The notes beneath the pieces are model-generated. The model did no database searches. It saw nothing but the letters and a program-made list of their open reading frames with translations, and was not told the origin of the DNA. The position numbers were made by a program, and so were the translations under genes. A DNA stretch of 21,866 bases, taken from IMG/VR virus record IMGVR_UViG_3300037189_017217, positions 1 through 21,866 of that record. One strand, given 5' to 3'. Shown here in pieces: positions 7,308 to 13,701 of this stretch (position 1 is its first letter; each line of letters begins with the position of its first letter). This DNA comes from a virus.

Positions 7308-7587
7308 GCTTTTTATCAACTAAACTTGCTTGGTAAATTGCGGCTTCTTCAGCTGCTCTTACTTCTAATAACAGTTCAGTAGCCACAGTTTGTGCTTTTT
7401 GTGCCGCATCTATTGCTGCTTTATGTGCTAGATCAGTTGCTTCGGCTGCACGAATTTTTGCATCGGCTAGTGCTTTTTCAGCTCGAGCAACATCTTCTAC
7501 GGCTGAATCTGCATAGCTTTTAGCATCTAAAAACAACTTTTTAAGTTTTTTTGCGGCAGCTTCTTCTACTCGTCTAATAAAACTCAT
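7303..7587 (-). CDS. Ala-rich coiled-coil small protein (94 aa)
   Basis: 94 aa, very rich in alanine, with Lys and Glu in a regular heptad-like pattern across most of its length (EDVARAEKALADAKIRAAEA in the middle). It is predicted to be one long amphipathic helix or coiled coil. It has no signal peptide, membrane segment or cysteine. GGAAAA precedes the ATG, which lies two bases after the stop of the Rz1-like lipoprotein. Its place between spanins and holin suggests a role in lysis or in the virion, but no family was recognised. Confidence 0.72.
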   Translation of the reverse strand: MSFIRRVEEAAAKKLKKLFLDAKSYADSAVEDVARAEKALADAKIRAAEATDLAHKAAIDAAQKAQTVATELLLEVRAAEEAAIYQASLVDKKP

Positions 7588-7589
7588 GA

Positions 7590-7859
7590 TTATTTTCCAT
7601 TGTATATTTTTTGTTGGCCATTATACCATACAATCCAGTCATCCACTTTGGCTTTACAATCATAGTATAGAGCGTAGTTATCGCTCACAACATCTATAAT
7701 GTCACTTAATTTGTCAACCTTTGGATCAACTTGTTTTAAATCTGGACATGCTTCCAGCAATTCTTTAGGAACTGTTGGCCATACTTGTTTAATGGGTACA
7801 GGATCGCTCAAGCACCCAGTTAGCAATAATGCAGGAATTAATAAAACTAAACGCTTCAT
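7590..7859 (-). CDS. Rz1-like outer-membrane lipoprotein (o-spanin)
   Basis: 89 aa. A short basic N-terminus MKR, a hydrophobic stretch and a lipobox LLTGC put the lipidated cysteine at residue 16. The +2 residue is Leu, not Asp, so sorting to the outer membrane is expected. The mature part is about 74 residues with prolines near its start. The start overlaps the end of the upstream i-spanin gene by four bases (ATGA). Spanin pairs bridge the periplasm and fuse the inner and outer membranes in the last step of Gram-negative lysis. Identification rests on lipobox, size and position beside the two-TM coiled-coil protein, since Rz1 proteins have little sequence conservation. Confidence 0.8.
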   Translation of the reverse strand: MKRLVLLIPALLLTGCLSDPVPIKQVWPTVPKELLEACPDLKQVDPKVDKLSDIIDVVSDNYALYYDCKAKVDDWIVWYNGQQKIYNGK

Positions 7860-8311
7860 TTAGCTTTCTCCGGATTAGTAGCGGCTTTGTTAAGTATCTC
7901 GGGTACTTTAGGATCAATTTTACAATCTTTATCAATTACTTCTTTTTGTACCTGAATTTCAGTTTTTATCTGTGTACGATATTCAACTCTAACTTGTGCT
8001 TTTTTCTTACGCTCTACTTCTAATTTATTACTAAACTCTTCGGATTCTTTTGCCTTACGATCTGCAATTTCCTGTGCCACACGAACTTTTTCTTCCCACA
8101 TGGCTTGCACGCCTGCACCGCCATACATGAATACACAGGCCAGTGTAAGTATACCAGATACGGGTTTGATAAATTTAGCATAAATGCCTACACCTGGAAA
8201 GTGAGATAACACTCCGCTCAATAAAAATACAACAAGTGCAGAACCTGCACCAACCAACCAAAACCAAGATGGAATGCTACTTAATACAAAGTCGATCATC
8301 CAACTAAACAT
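7856..8311 (-). CDS. Rz-like inner-membrane spanin (i-spanin)
   Basis: 151 aa. Two hydrophobic segments (about 15-36 and 49-69) are followed by a long charged helix/coiled coil (about 72-125) and a tail with DCKIDPKVPEILNKAA, similar to the Cys-containing C-termini of many phage Rz-like proteins. Classical Rz has one membrane segment, so the second is unusual; a combined holin/spanin role is conceivable. AAGGAT lies just before the ATG, three bases after the endolysin stop. The C-terminal codons overlap the Rz1-like lipoprotein. Together with endolysin and lipoprotein this forms an ordered lysis cassette. Confidence 0.8.
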   Translation of the reverse strand: MFSWMIDFVLSSIPSWFWLVGAGSALVVFLLSGVLSHFPGVGIYAKFIKPVSGILTLACVFMYGGAGVQAMWEEKVRVAQEIADRKAKESEEFSNKLEVERKKKAQVRVEYRTQIKTEIQVQKEVIDKDCKIDPKVPEILNKAATNPEKAK

Positions 8312-8314
8312 GGC

Positions 8315-8941
8315 TTATCCTTGTAGAACGTGAATAGCGTGATTGTAGTGCTTAATGCGGTCTTCTAATCCAAGTGTTCCGCCATTGATGCGTTTAGTCA
8401 ATGTTAGCATGTCGCCCGCATCTGCCCACTGGTTTAAGTTATTAGCCTCCCAGAACCATGCGGCACTTTGTACACATCCTTCAAATGTTGTTAAGTGCTC
8501 ACTGGCTTCGTCTAGGCTAATTTCTAAACTTTGTGCATAACGTGAGTAGTTGTCTTTACCAGTCAACTGAATAAGTCCTCTTCCACAAAACTTCCAACCA
8601 TCGCCTGATTCTTCTGGACCATTGCCCATACGATTAGCATAAGCTCTGTTGGCAATCTTTTCTGGTTGTTGTGCATAAGCATTAGCAACATCCATATTAG
8701 GGAAATATTTGGGCCAAACTTTACAAAGACTTGCGGCTTTGTAATTTAAGTTTTCTTTAATAGCACGATAGCCGCCTGATTCGTGTGCTGTTTGTGCAAG
8801 GAAAGCCGCTACACGGGGAACTGTGTTGATTTCATAGTCTGGCAATATTTCGCATAGTGCTTCGTACCAATGCTCGGCATAGGGATTCTTGCCAATAATT
8901 TCTTCAAACTTATGTTGGGTAAAATTAAATTCAAAACTCAT
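8315..8941 (-). CDS. GH19-family endolysin (chitinase-like muramidase)
   Basis: 208 aa from the ATG at 8941, which has AAAGGA at good spacing and a TAATG junction with the upstream gene. An in-frame ATG ten codons earlier lacks such a site. Motifs of the glycoside hydrolase 19 family are clear: AQTAHESGG (49-57), with E54 the likely catalytic acid; CGRGLIQLTGKDNY (119-132); and TKRINGG (182-188). In phages these enzymes cleave peptidoglycan glycan strands. No signal peptide or SAR anchor is seen, so export would need the holin. The two spanin genes follow directly. Confidence 0.93.
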   Translation of the reverse strand: MSFEFNFTQHKFEEIIGKNPYAEHWYEALCEILPDYEINTVPRVAAFLAQTAHESGGYRAIKENLNYKAASLCKVWPKYFPNMDVANAYAQQPEKIANRAYANRMGNGPEESGDGWKFCGRGLIQLTGKDNYSRYAQSLEISLDEASEHLTTFEGCVQSAAWFWEANNLNQWADAGDMLTLTKRINGGTLGLEDRIKHYNHAIHVLQG

Positions 8942-9678
8942 TATAGTGTCCTTTCTAGTGCAACGGCCCATCCGCTGTTTTCAAATACAAATGTGTTGCC
9001 AATTTTATTAATATTATAATTGCCAATAATTTTAGTTAGAAACATAACTTCAGCCATGTCCTTACTTTCCATCATCATTGGGCCTTTGATTGAATTGTAT
9101 ACTTCTTGTTTTGGCCCACTTTCAAGTATTTCAAATTTAATAGGGCCGCCGTATGTGCGTTGAAACAAAATAGATTCGTCAAGTAGTTTAATATCGTTAG
9201 CATAACTGTTAACAAAAAACTCGCTAAAATTATCAATGCCGTTACGTTCAGTTGCAATTGTATAAGATTCTTTATCTAGAGGAATTACAGCACGTAAATT
9301 TTCTTCTGTTGCGTCTTGACTTTTAAAGTTTTTAAAATATCTAAAACGCATATAGTCATGCCCAGTTAATAAGTTAACACCTTTGATAATTTCTGATATT
9401 TGATCAACAAGATGGCGTCCACGTTCTAACTCAACAAATACTATGTAATCACCGTCGTCGGTTTCTCCAGGAGTGATATCTGCATCCAGTACAAAATCAT
9501 ATCCCATCTCAATAAAATTTTCAAGATCTTTAGCAGGATCTTCTTGACTAACTGTAAAACTTAATACAACAACTTCTTCGTCATTGCCAATTTTACTTTT
9601 GTAGCAGTCAACACCAAACACCTTTTTAACAAGGTATTTTAAATCGTTTGCTCGTAGGCTTTCATTTATATTTGTCAT
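8941..9678 (-). CDS. Conserved phage protein of unknown function (245 aa)
   Basis: 245-aa soluble acidic protein. No catalytic motif, membrane segment or signal peptide is seen. An N-terminal alpha/beta part (1-110) contains the acidic segment DADITPGETDDGDYIVFVEL, and the C-terminal half ends with a GNTFVFENSGWAVALERTL strand pair. It looks like a family found in T4-like environmental phages without a known role. The ATG is five bases after the previous stop with only a weak ribosome site, so translation is probably coupled. It is cotranscribed between the 195-aa protein and the endolysin; a virion or assembly role is possible but not shown. Confidence 0.8.
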   Translation of the reverse strand: MTNINESLRANDLKYLVKKVFGVDCYKSKIGNDEEVVVLSFTVSQEDPAKDLENFIEMGYDFVLDADITPGETDDGDYIVFVELERGRHLVDQISEIIKGVNLLTGHDYMRFRYFKNFKSQDATEENLRAVIPLDKESYTIATERNGIDNFSEFFVNSYANDIKLLDESILFQRTYGGPIKFEILESGPKQEVYNSIKGPMMMESKDMAEVMFLTKIIGNYNINKIGNTFVFENSGWAVALERTL

Positions 9679-9683
9679 AATAA

Positions 9684-10271
9684 TTATACTGGTGCGGGTG
9701 CTGCCCCAGCCGGTGCCGCTCCTCCTGCTGGTACTCCTGCAGATGCTGGCCCAGCGGCAGGCATTGGAGGCGGAGTTGTTGGTGCTGTTGGAGAACCTGC
9801 TAACGGTGTTCCTGGTTTAGGAGAAGTATTGCCTTGTTGTTCAGTTTTCATCTTGTCCATATAGCCACGATAAATGTCAAATGCAATCTTTTTAGGCATC
9901 TGTATTTCCACAATCCAAATAGGCTTACGATCTAGTTTACCTTTTTTAGCACCAGGTCGGAAATCTTCGTGTGTACGGATTTTACGTGGCTCAAGCAAAT
10001 GACTCTTTTGATACTTGATTTTACAGCCTAAATCCATAAGACGTTTTCCTGCATCCGGATCGGGCATTTTATCTTGGGGCCACATAAAAGCGGCTGTGAT
10101 CCAGTGACGATCCACTTGTGGGCCGTAGGCTAATTCGCCATCTTCCCAGTTTTCGTAAACATACGTATCCATCTCATCTAGAACCCGTTCAAAATCCTTT
10201 AATACAGCAAGGCTACTGTTATTTTCGTATAAGTCTTGTATGTTTTGTATTACGTCTAATATATCATGCAT
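9684..10271 (-). CDS. Conserved phage protein with Pro/Ala-rich tail (195 aa)
   Basis: 195 aa. A folded N-terminal region (1-146) has an acidic helix (KDFERVLDEMDTYVYENWED), HWITAAFMWPQDKMPDP and KSHLLEPRKIRT, then WIVEIQMPKKIAFDIYRGYM. The last 45-50 residues are an abrupt Pro/Ala/Gly low-complexity tail (for example PTTPPPMPAAGPASAG). The core resembles from memory a conserved protein of marine T4-like phages of unassigned function. AGGA lies about 10 nt before the ATG. It is the first gene leftward of the divergent region shared with phoH. Disordered Pro/Ala tails are often linkers or surface extensions in virion proteins; that is only a suggestion here. Confidence 0.8.
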   Translation of the reverse strand: MHDILDVIQNIQDLYENNSSLAVLKDFERVLDEMDTYVYENWEDGELAYGPQVDRHWITAAFMWPQDKMPDPDAGKRLMDLGCKIKYQKSHLLEPRKIRTHEDFRPGAKKGKLDRKPIWIVEIQMPKKIAFDIYRGYMDKMKTEQQGNTSPKPGTPLAGSPTAPTTPPPMPAAGPASAGVPAGGAAPAGAAPAPV

Positions 10272-10298
10272 TTTATAAGTCCTAGAAACTTCTATACT

Positions 10299-10306
10299 TA
10301 TTTAGC
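10299..10306 (-). promoter_or_regulatory. Possible late-type box GCTAAATA upstream of 195-aa gene
   Basis: Minus strand GCTAAATAAGTATAG, 28 bp before the ATG, is two mismatches from TATAAATA. No sigma70 pair was found in this divergent gap for the leftward gene, and a promoter must exist here because the gene beyond is on the other strand. Weak candidate. Confidence 0.25.
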
Positions 10307-10362
10307 TGGTTCAAATACATAACGTATTAGTTTATTATTTTAGGAATACAGTAAATACTTAT

Positions 10363-10425
10363 GTAGAACCACTGTAGTAATCAGGGCGGTCACTACACGT
10401 TCTACTTTTCCATAAAAGTAGGAGC
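10363..10425 (+). promoter_or_regulatory. Structured phoH leader with two mutually exclusive hairpins
   Basis: Hairpin A: GTAGAAC (10363-10369) pairs perfectly with GTTCTAC (10399-10405), and TGTAGT (10373-10378) with ACTACA (10392-10397), enclosing a 13-nt G-rich loop. It is followed by TTTT. Hairpin B: CTACTTTT (10402-10409) pairs perfectly with AAAAGTAG (10414-10421) around a CCAT loop, and its last G is the first base of the GGAG ribosome site (10421-10424) of phoH. The bases CTAC at 10402-10405 belong to both, so A and B cannot form together. This is seen in the sequence; any switching function is inferred. No known riboswitch class was recognised. The remainder of the gap (10272-10362) is A+T-rich without a convincing plus-strand promoter. 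Confidence 0.5.
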
Positions 10426-10432
10426 AACTTTA

Positions 10433-11167
10433 ATGAGTAAACAACGAGTAACACAACGAGTGAAAAAACGTTTTACATCAGAAGTTAACATAATTGACTT
10501 TCAACCATATCTTCCTCAGAAGAAGCAACGTGTTGTTATTTCAGCACGTAACGCTAATCAGAAAATATACCTCCAAAAATTACAAGACGAAGAAAAAAGC
10601 ATTGTTCTTGCTATTGGTCCAGCAGGCACGGGTAAAACCATGTTAGCTGTACAGCACGGTATTAAACTGTTTCAGGAAGGTGTAGTTGACAAAATCGTTG
10701 TGACAAGACCCGCCGTTTCAGTAGATGAAGATTTAGGATTTTTACCAGGTACGCTAAATGAAAAAATGGCACCATGGACTCGTCCTATTTTTGATGTATT
10801 TGCAGAGTATTATAAGCAAACAGACATAGCTAAAATGCTAGAGGAAGGAACCATAGAAATAAGCCCCTTGGCCTATATGCGTGGCCGCACATTTAAAAAT
10901 GCATATATTATTGCAGATGAGTGTCAAAACACCACTGTCAATCAAATGAAAATGTTATTGACTCGTTTAGGAGAAGGATCCAGAATGGTAGTCACAGGAG
11001 ATCTAGCCCAAGCAGATAGATTAAATGATAACGGACTCATTAATTTTTGCAACCTACTAGGAAGCCAACGAAGCCTCAAACATGTAGATATTGTACAGTT
11101 TGATCATATGGATATTGAGCGTCATAATGCTGTTAAGGAGATATTAAACATATACGGCGACTCATAA
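10433..11167 (+). CDS. phoH: PhoH-like ATPase
   Basis: 244 aa, the usual size for phage PhoH. Walker A GPAGTGKT (62-69), VTRPAV and LGFLPGTLNEKMAPW (101-115) typical of the family, Walker B YIIADE (158-163), TRLGEGS (177-183) and VTGDLAQ (187-193) make this a secure assignment to the PhoH superfamily-1 helicase-like ATPases. The cellular function is poorly defined; it was named from the E. coli phosphate-starvation gene, and RNA-related roles have been proposed. It is the only plus-strand gene in the window, has its own structured leader and GGAG ribosome site (spacing 8), and ends in a strong bidirectional terminator. Confidence 0.95.
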   Translation: MSKQRVTQRVKKRFTSEVNIIDFQPYLPQKKQRVVISARNANQKIYLQKLQDEEKSIVLAIGPAGTGKTMLAVQHGIKLFQEGVVDKIVVTRPAVSVDEDLGFLPGTLNEKMAPWTRPIFDVFAEYYKQTDIAKMLEEGTIEISPLAYMRGRTFKNAYIIADECQNTTVNQMKMLLTRLGEGSRMVVTGDLAQADRLNDNGLINFCNLLGSQRSLKHVDIVQFDHMDIERHNAVKEILNIYGDS

Positions 11168-11191
11168 AAAAAGGACCTTCGGGTCCTTTTT
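11168..11191. terminator. Bidirectional rho-independent terminator between phoH and dCMP deaminase
   Basis: AAAAA-GGACC-TTCG-GGTCC-TTTTT: a 5-bp GC-rich stem (11173-11177 with 11182-11186) extended by A-T pairs, with a stable TTCG tetraloop. The stem is bounded by A-run on the left and T-run on the right, so it works on either strand. It sits between the convergent stops of phoH (11167) and the deaminase gene (11193). Confidence 0.93.
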
Positions 11192-11192
11192 A

Positions 11193-11702
11193 TTATCCCA
11201 CTTGTTCTACCTTGACTCCTGATTGTTCAAGGAACAACACACCATCACTACTACGATAGCTGTCACGATAGAATACATTACGAATACCGCTTTGAAATAT
11301 AAGTTTTGCACAGTCCATGCATGGCATATGAGTAACAAACAATACAGCCCCATCACCTGATTCTGTACTCTTCGCAAGTTTAGCAATAGCATTAGTTTCT
11401 GCATGTAACACCTCTGGTTTAGTTTTTAATCCGTATCGAACTTTTCGCCCAACATCGCCTCGGAATTCTTCATAAGGATATTGCTTGTCAAAATCTTCAG
11501 GACTGATCCAACCGCCCGCACCATTATCCCATATCTTGTCTTCACAGTCGTTATCCCACCCTGCCGGCATGCCGTTATAACCAATAGAGATAATTCTATC
11601 GTCTTTAACAATAATGGCACCAACGTGTAAACGGCGAGCATGAGAAAGCTCTGCGAATGTCTCCGCAGTTTTCATGTATGCATCAATTAGTCTTTCTTTC
11701 AT
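11193..11702 (-). CDS. dCMP deaminase (deoxycytidylate deaminase)
   Basis: Start chosen at the ATG of 11702, which overlaps the upstream TGA as ATGA and has GGAA about 9 nt before it; an ATG five codons earlier has no properly spaced site. 169 aa. Zinc and catalytic motifs are H100-A-E102 and P127-C128-M-D-C131, and GYNGMPAG (41-48) is typical of the T4-type family. It deaminates dCMP to dUMP, feeding thymidylate synthesis for phage DNA replication; T4-type enzymes are hexameric and controlled by dCTP/dTTP. It is the last gene of the clamp-loader operon and ends at the shared terminator. Confidence 0.95.
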   Translation of the reverse strand: MKERLIDAYMKTAETFAELSHARRLHVGAIIVKDDRIISIGYNGMPAGWDNDCEDKIWDNGAGGWISPEDFDKQYPYEEFRGDVGRKVRYGLKTKPEVLHAETNAIAKLAKSTESGDGAVLFVTHMPCMDCAKLIFQSGIRNVFYRDSYRSSDGVLFLEQSGVKVEQVG

Positions 11703-12307
11703 TTTAAATTTTTCCATTCCTGTATTAATGTATTAATACACGTTTTAATTTCTTCAAAATTTTTAGGTTTTGGCGTAATTAAAAAATTACTATCAAAAGT
11801 TTTTATATTTTCGTATACTAGTCTTAAATTGCATTTTATTTTACACATTTCTGTTTGGTGAAATAGGACAGCGTTTATGTCAAATTTCATTCTTTTTAAA
11901 TTAATGGGAACATTTATATTTTCCAAATCATAATTTTCATTTTGAAAATAGTGCCATCTGTTCACGGTGTTGGCTATATATTCGCTAGATATTTGATCAA
12001 TTATATTGTTTCTAGTAATACCTATTGTAAAACATTCATTATTATCTATCATACGCTGGATATGATTAGGATATTTTTCTTTAGTTCCTACTATAATTTT
12101 TAAAATATAATTATTACTAGTTTTTGAAAATTCAGAAAATTCAGTTAGACTTCCAAGATTTTGATTAGGTTCTTGAAAATATTTCAGATCTTTTCTTATA
12201 TTTTGAATATAATAAGCAAACGGAGTAGATCCGCTCCTTGGCCCAGAAATTATTACAATTGGTAATTTTGTTATTTCTAGGATCAATAAGTCAAGATCTT
12301 GGGCCAT
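11699..12307 (-). CDS. Sulfotransferase-like P-loop protein (202 aa)
   Basis: The ATG at 12307 is preferred; a GTG one codon earlier is possible. 202 aa. IVIISGPRSGST (17-28) matches the phosphosulfate-binding loop of PAPS-dependent sulfotransferases, and GITRNNIIDQISSEY (96-110), with R99, D104 and S107, matches the second (3'-phosphate) motif. Phage homologues are known from marine T4-like genomes, where their substrates are unknown. The acceptor could be a host surface glycan or a virion component. The gene is visibly more A+T-rich and richer in Ile/Asn/Lys codons than the clamp loader and deaminase around it. Together with its place inside a replication operon, this suggests acquired cargo. 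The ribosome site is poor, and its stop overlaps the deaminase start. Confidence 0.75.
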   Translation of the reverse strand: MAQDLDLLILEITKLPIVIISGPRSGSTPFAYYIQNIRKDLKYFQEPNQNLGSLTEFSEFSKTSNNYILKIIVGTKEKYPNHIQRMIDNNECFTIGITRNNIIDQISSEYIANTVNRWHYFQNENYDLENINVPINLKRMKFDINAVLFHQTEMCKIKCNLRLVYENIKTFDSNFLITPKPKNFEEIKTCINTLIQEWKNLK

Positions 12308-12312
12308 CACTA

Positions 12313-13227
12313 TTATAAATGACTTAATCTGATTAGAGTTGCAGCCAAATTAATTTCAGCATCACTTACTAGCGTATGATCAACAAGTCCTTGCTTGATA
12401 ATAAGGATAGCTTTATCTTGTGTTGCTTCATCTCCAAAAATTGCAATGTTATCATACAACCATCGATAGATCTCTTCCATCTCTTCCGGGCGTGCTTGAC
12501 TACATACCAACTTACGTGCCTCGCTAATCTTACCAGCTTTAAACAAGGTAACCATTTCCAGCTTATAATCTTGCTCTCCAGTATCACCTTTTTCTGGACT
12601 GTGCAATGCACCTCCGAGACTATTCATTTGTACAGTATTGATGCACTTACGCAAATCGGGATAAGTTGCCTTAACAAACGTGTCTAGCGTGTCAAGATCA
12701 AATTCTACATTCTCTTCCATGAGAATGGTAGCCACACGAGCAGTAAACTCAGCAACATCAACTCGCTCAATGTGGAATCCTTGACATCTGCTGTGGAGAG
12801 CAGGGATAATGCGATTAGGATAATTGCAAGTAAGTATAAAACGAGCGGTCGTATGGTATTCTTCCATGACACCGCGAAGTGCTGCCTGTGCGTTAGGTGA
12901 TAAGTAATCTGCTTCATCTAATAATACTATCTTAAAATCCCCAAATGGAATCATCTGTACAAAACTTACAATTTTATCGCGAACATCTTCGACGGAGTTA
13001 GTACGACTTGCGTTAATCTCTAATACATCTAAATCATTTACTTCTAATTCATTAAACAGAATTTTTGCCAAGGTTGTTTTTCCAATACCTGCATTGCCGC
13101 TAAACAGCAAGTGAGGAATGGATTTTTGTTTAATCCAAGACTCAATTTGTTCTTTTTGATGATTGTCCCTAAACACATACCCGTCAATTTTACTTGGACG
13201 ATACTTTTCTACCCATAATTCTTTCAT
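12313..13227 (-). CDS. 44: Sliding-clamp loader ATPase, T4 gp44-like
   Basis: 304 aa, close to T4 gp44 length. It starts WVEKYRPSKIDGY, the RFC box common to RFC/gp44 clamp-loader subunits. Walker A GNAGIGKT (44-51), Walker B LLDEAD (102-107), TCNYPNRIIPALHSRCQGF (133-151) with the SRC arginine-finger motif at 146-148, and a C-terminal collar region follow. gp44 forms a pentamer with gp62 that loads the gp45 ring onto DNA for replication and, in T4, late transcription. gp45 and gp62 are not in this window. AGGAT lies 7-8 nt before the ATG, which sits inside the 3' end of the 91-aa gene (38-nt overlap). Confidence 0.95.
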   Translation of the reverse strand: MKELWVEKYRPSKIDGYVFRDNHQKEQIESWIKQKSIPHLLFSGNAGIGKTTLAKILFNELEVNDLDVLEINASRTNSVEDVRDKIVSFVQMIPFGDFKIVLLDEADYLSPNAQAALRGVMEEYHTTARFILTCNYPNRIIPALHSRCQGFHIERVDVAEFTARVATILMEENVEFDLDTLDTFVKATYPDLRKCINTVQMNSLGGALHSPEKGDTGEQDYKLEMVTLFKAGKISEARKLVCSQARPEEMEEIYRWLYDNIAIFGDEATQDKAILIIKQGLVDHTLVSDAEINLAATLIRLSHL

Positions 13228-13465
13228 TTTTAATCCTGTAATGTTGTTTCATTCCATAATGCTCTGTAATAGCATTGATACTTCTTTCAATGGTTCCTTC
13301 TACCATACTACTATCGTAAGTAGTATATGCAATATGTCTAATCTCGTTTGTAGATTCTAACACATTAATAATGTCTTGGACAATCAACTCGGCAAACTTT
13401 TCATGATCAAAGTTTGAGTAAGGGTTATAACATTCTATTGCTAATTCTTTAATTCTTTCGTTCAT
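13190..13465 (-). CDS. Conserved small phage protein (91 aa)
   Basis: 91 aa. The N-terminus MNERIKELAIECYNPY followed by FDHEKFAELIVQDIINVL resembles a small protein type widespread in phages (M-N-x-R-I-K-E-L ... F-D-x-E-K-F-A-E-L-I-V). Its function is unknown. The ATG overlaps the previous stop as ATGA, and the 3' end overlaps the clamp-loader gene by 38 nt, an unusually long overlap in this otherwise short-overlap genome. The C-terminus is basic (KNERIMGRKVSSK). Coexpression with the clamp loader suggests early or replication timing. Confidence 0.82.
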   Translation of the reverse strand: MNERIKELAIECYNPYSNFDHEKFAELIVQDIINVLESTNEIRHIAYTTYDSSMVEGTIERSINAITEHYGMKQHYRIKNERIMGRKVSSK

Positions 13466-13629
13466 ACCAGTTCCTCAACAATACCTAACACTTCGGCTAG
13501 GATAAGTAATATGCCTGCTGTAAGCACATCTCCGCGGATTAATCGAATACCTGCTCCAATTCGTAGTACGCTTTTTACAAGGCTAACATAAAAATGCCCT
13601 TTGCTTGTATCTTTAGGTTGTATTTCCAT
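13462..13629 (-). CDS. 55-aa single-pass membrane protein
   Basis: A short reading frame between the co-chaperonin and 91-aa genes. AAAGGAT lies 7 nt before the ATG, and its TGA overlaps the next ATG as ATGA, so the gene is well supported despite its size. The product begins MEIQPKDTSKGHFYVSLVKS, continues with an Arg-containing amphipathic stretch (about 20-33), and has one hydrophobic segment (about 35-52, LTAGILLILAEVLGIVEEL). It resembles from memory a small conserved protein of T4-like phages of unknown role. It is the first gene of the clamp-loader operon and therefore likely an early product. A membrane anchor or host-interaction role is possible. Confidence 0.8.
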   Translation of the reverse strand: MEIQPKDTSKGHFYVSLVKSVLRIGAGIRLIRGDVLTAGILLILAEVLGIVEELV

Positions 13630-13646
13630 AATAGATCCTTTATACT

Positions 13647-13675
13647 ATTGTACAGGTGAAAACAGGGCTAGTCAA
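13647..13675 (-). promoter_or_regulatory. Sigma70-type promoter for the 55-aa/clamp-loader operon
   Basis: Minus strand: -35 TTGACT (13675-13670), 17-bp spacer, -10 TACAAT (13652-13647), 18 bp before the ATG at 13629. One mismatch from consensus in each box. The -35 starts in the loop of the terminator hairpin at 13661-13685. Confidence 0.8.
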
Positions 13676-13685
13676 TAGCCCTGTT
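13661..13685 (-). terminator. Hairpin terminator after the co-chaperonin gene
   Basis: A perfect 10-bp stem, AACAGGGCTA (13661-13670) with TAGCCCTGTT (13676-13685), and a 5-nt loop. On the minus strand the stem ends GTT followed by TTC, giving a short T-run (TTTT). It is a plausible rho-independent terminator for the structural/GroES transcript, 17 bp after its stop. The weak T-run leaves some read-through likely. Confidence 0.6.
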
Positions 13686-13701
13686 ACTCAAACAAATTTA
13701 A

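Noticed and set aside
6757-7323. 188-aa plus-strand frame with Pro-rich sequence
   Set aside because: Antisense of the holin low-complexity tail; no ribosome site, and all neighbouring genes run the other way.
8941-8971. Longer endolysin start (ten extra residues, MGRCTRKDTI)
   Set aside because: The downstream ATG has AAAGGA at proper distance and a TAATG junction, and the extra residues match nothing in the family.
10309-10319. GGTTCAAATAC resembling a tRNA T-loop
   Set aside because: No acceptor, D or anticodon stems can be built around it.
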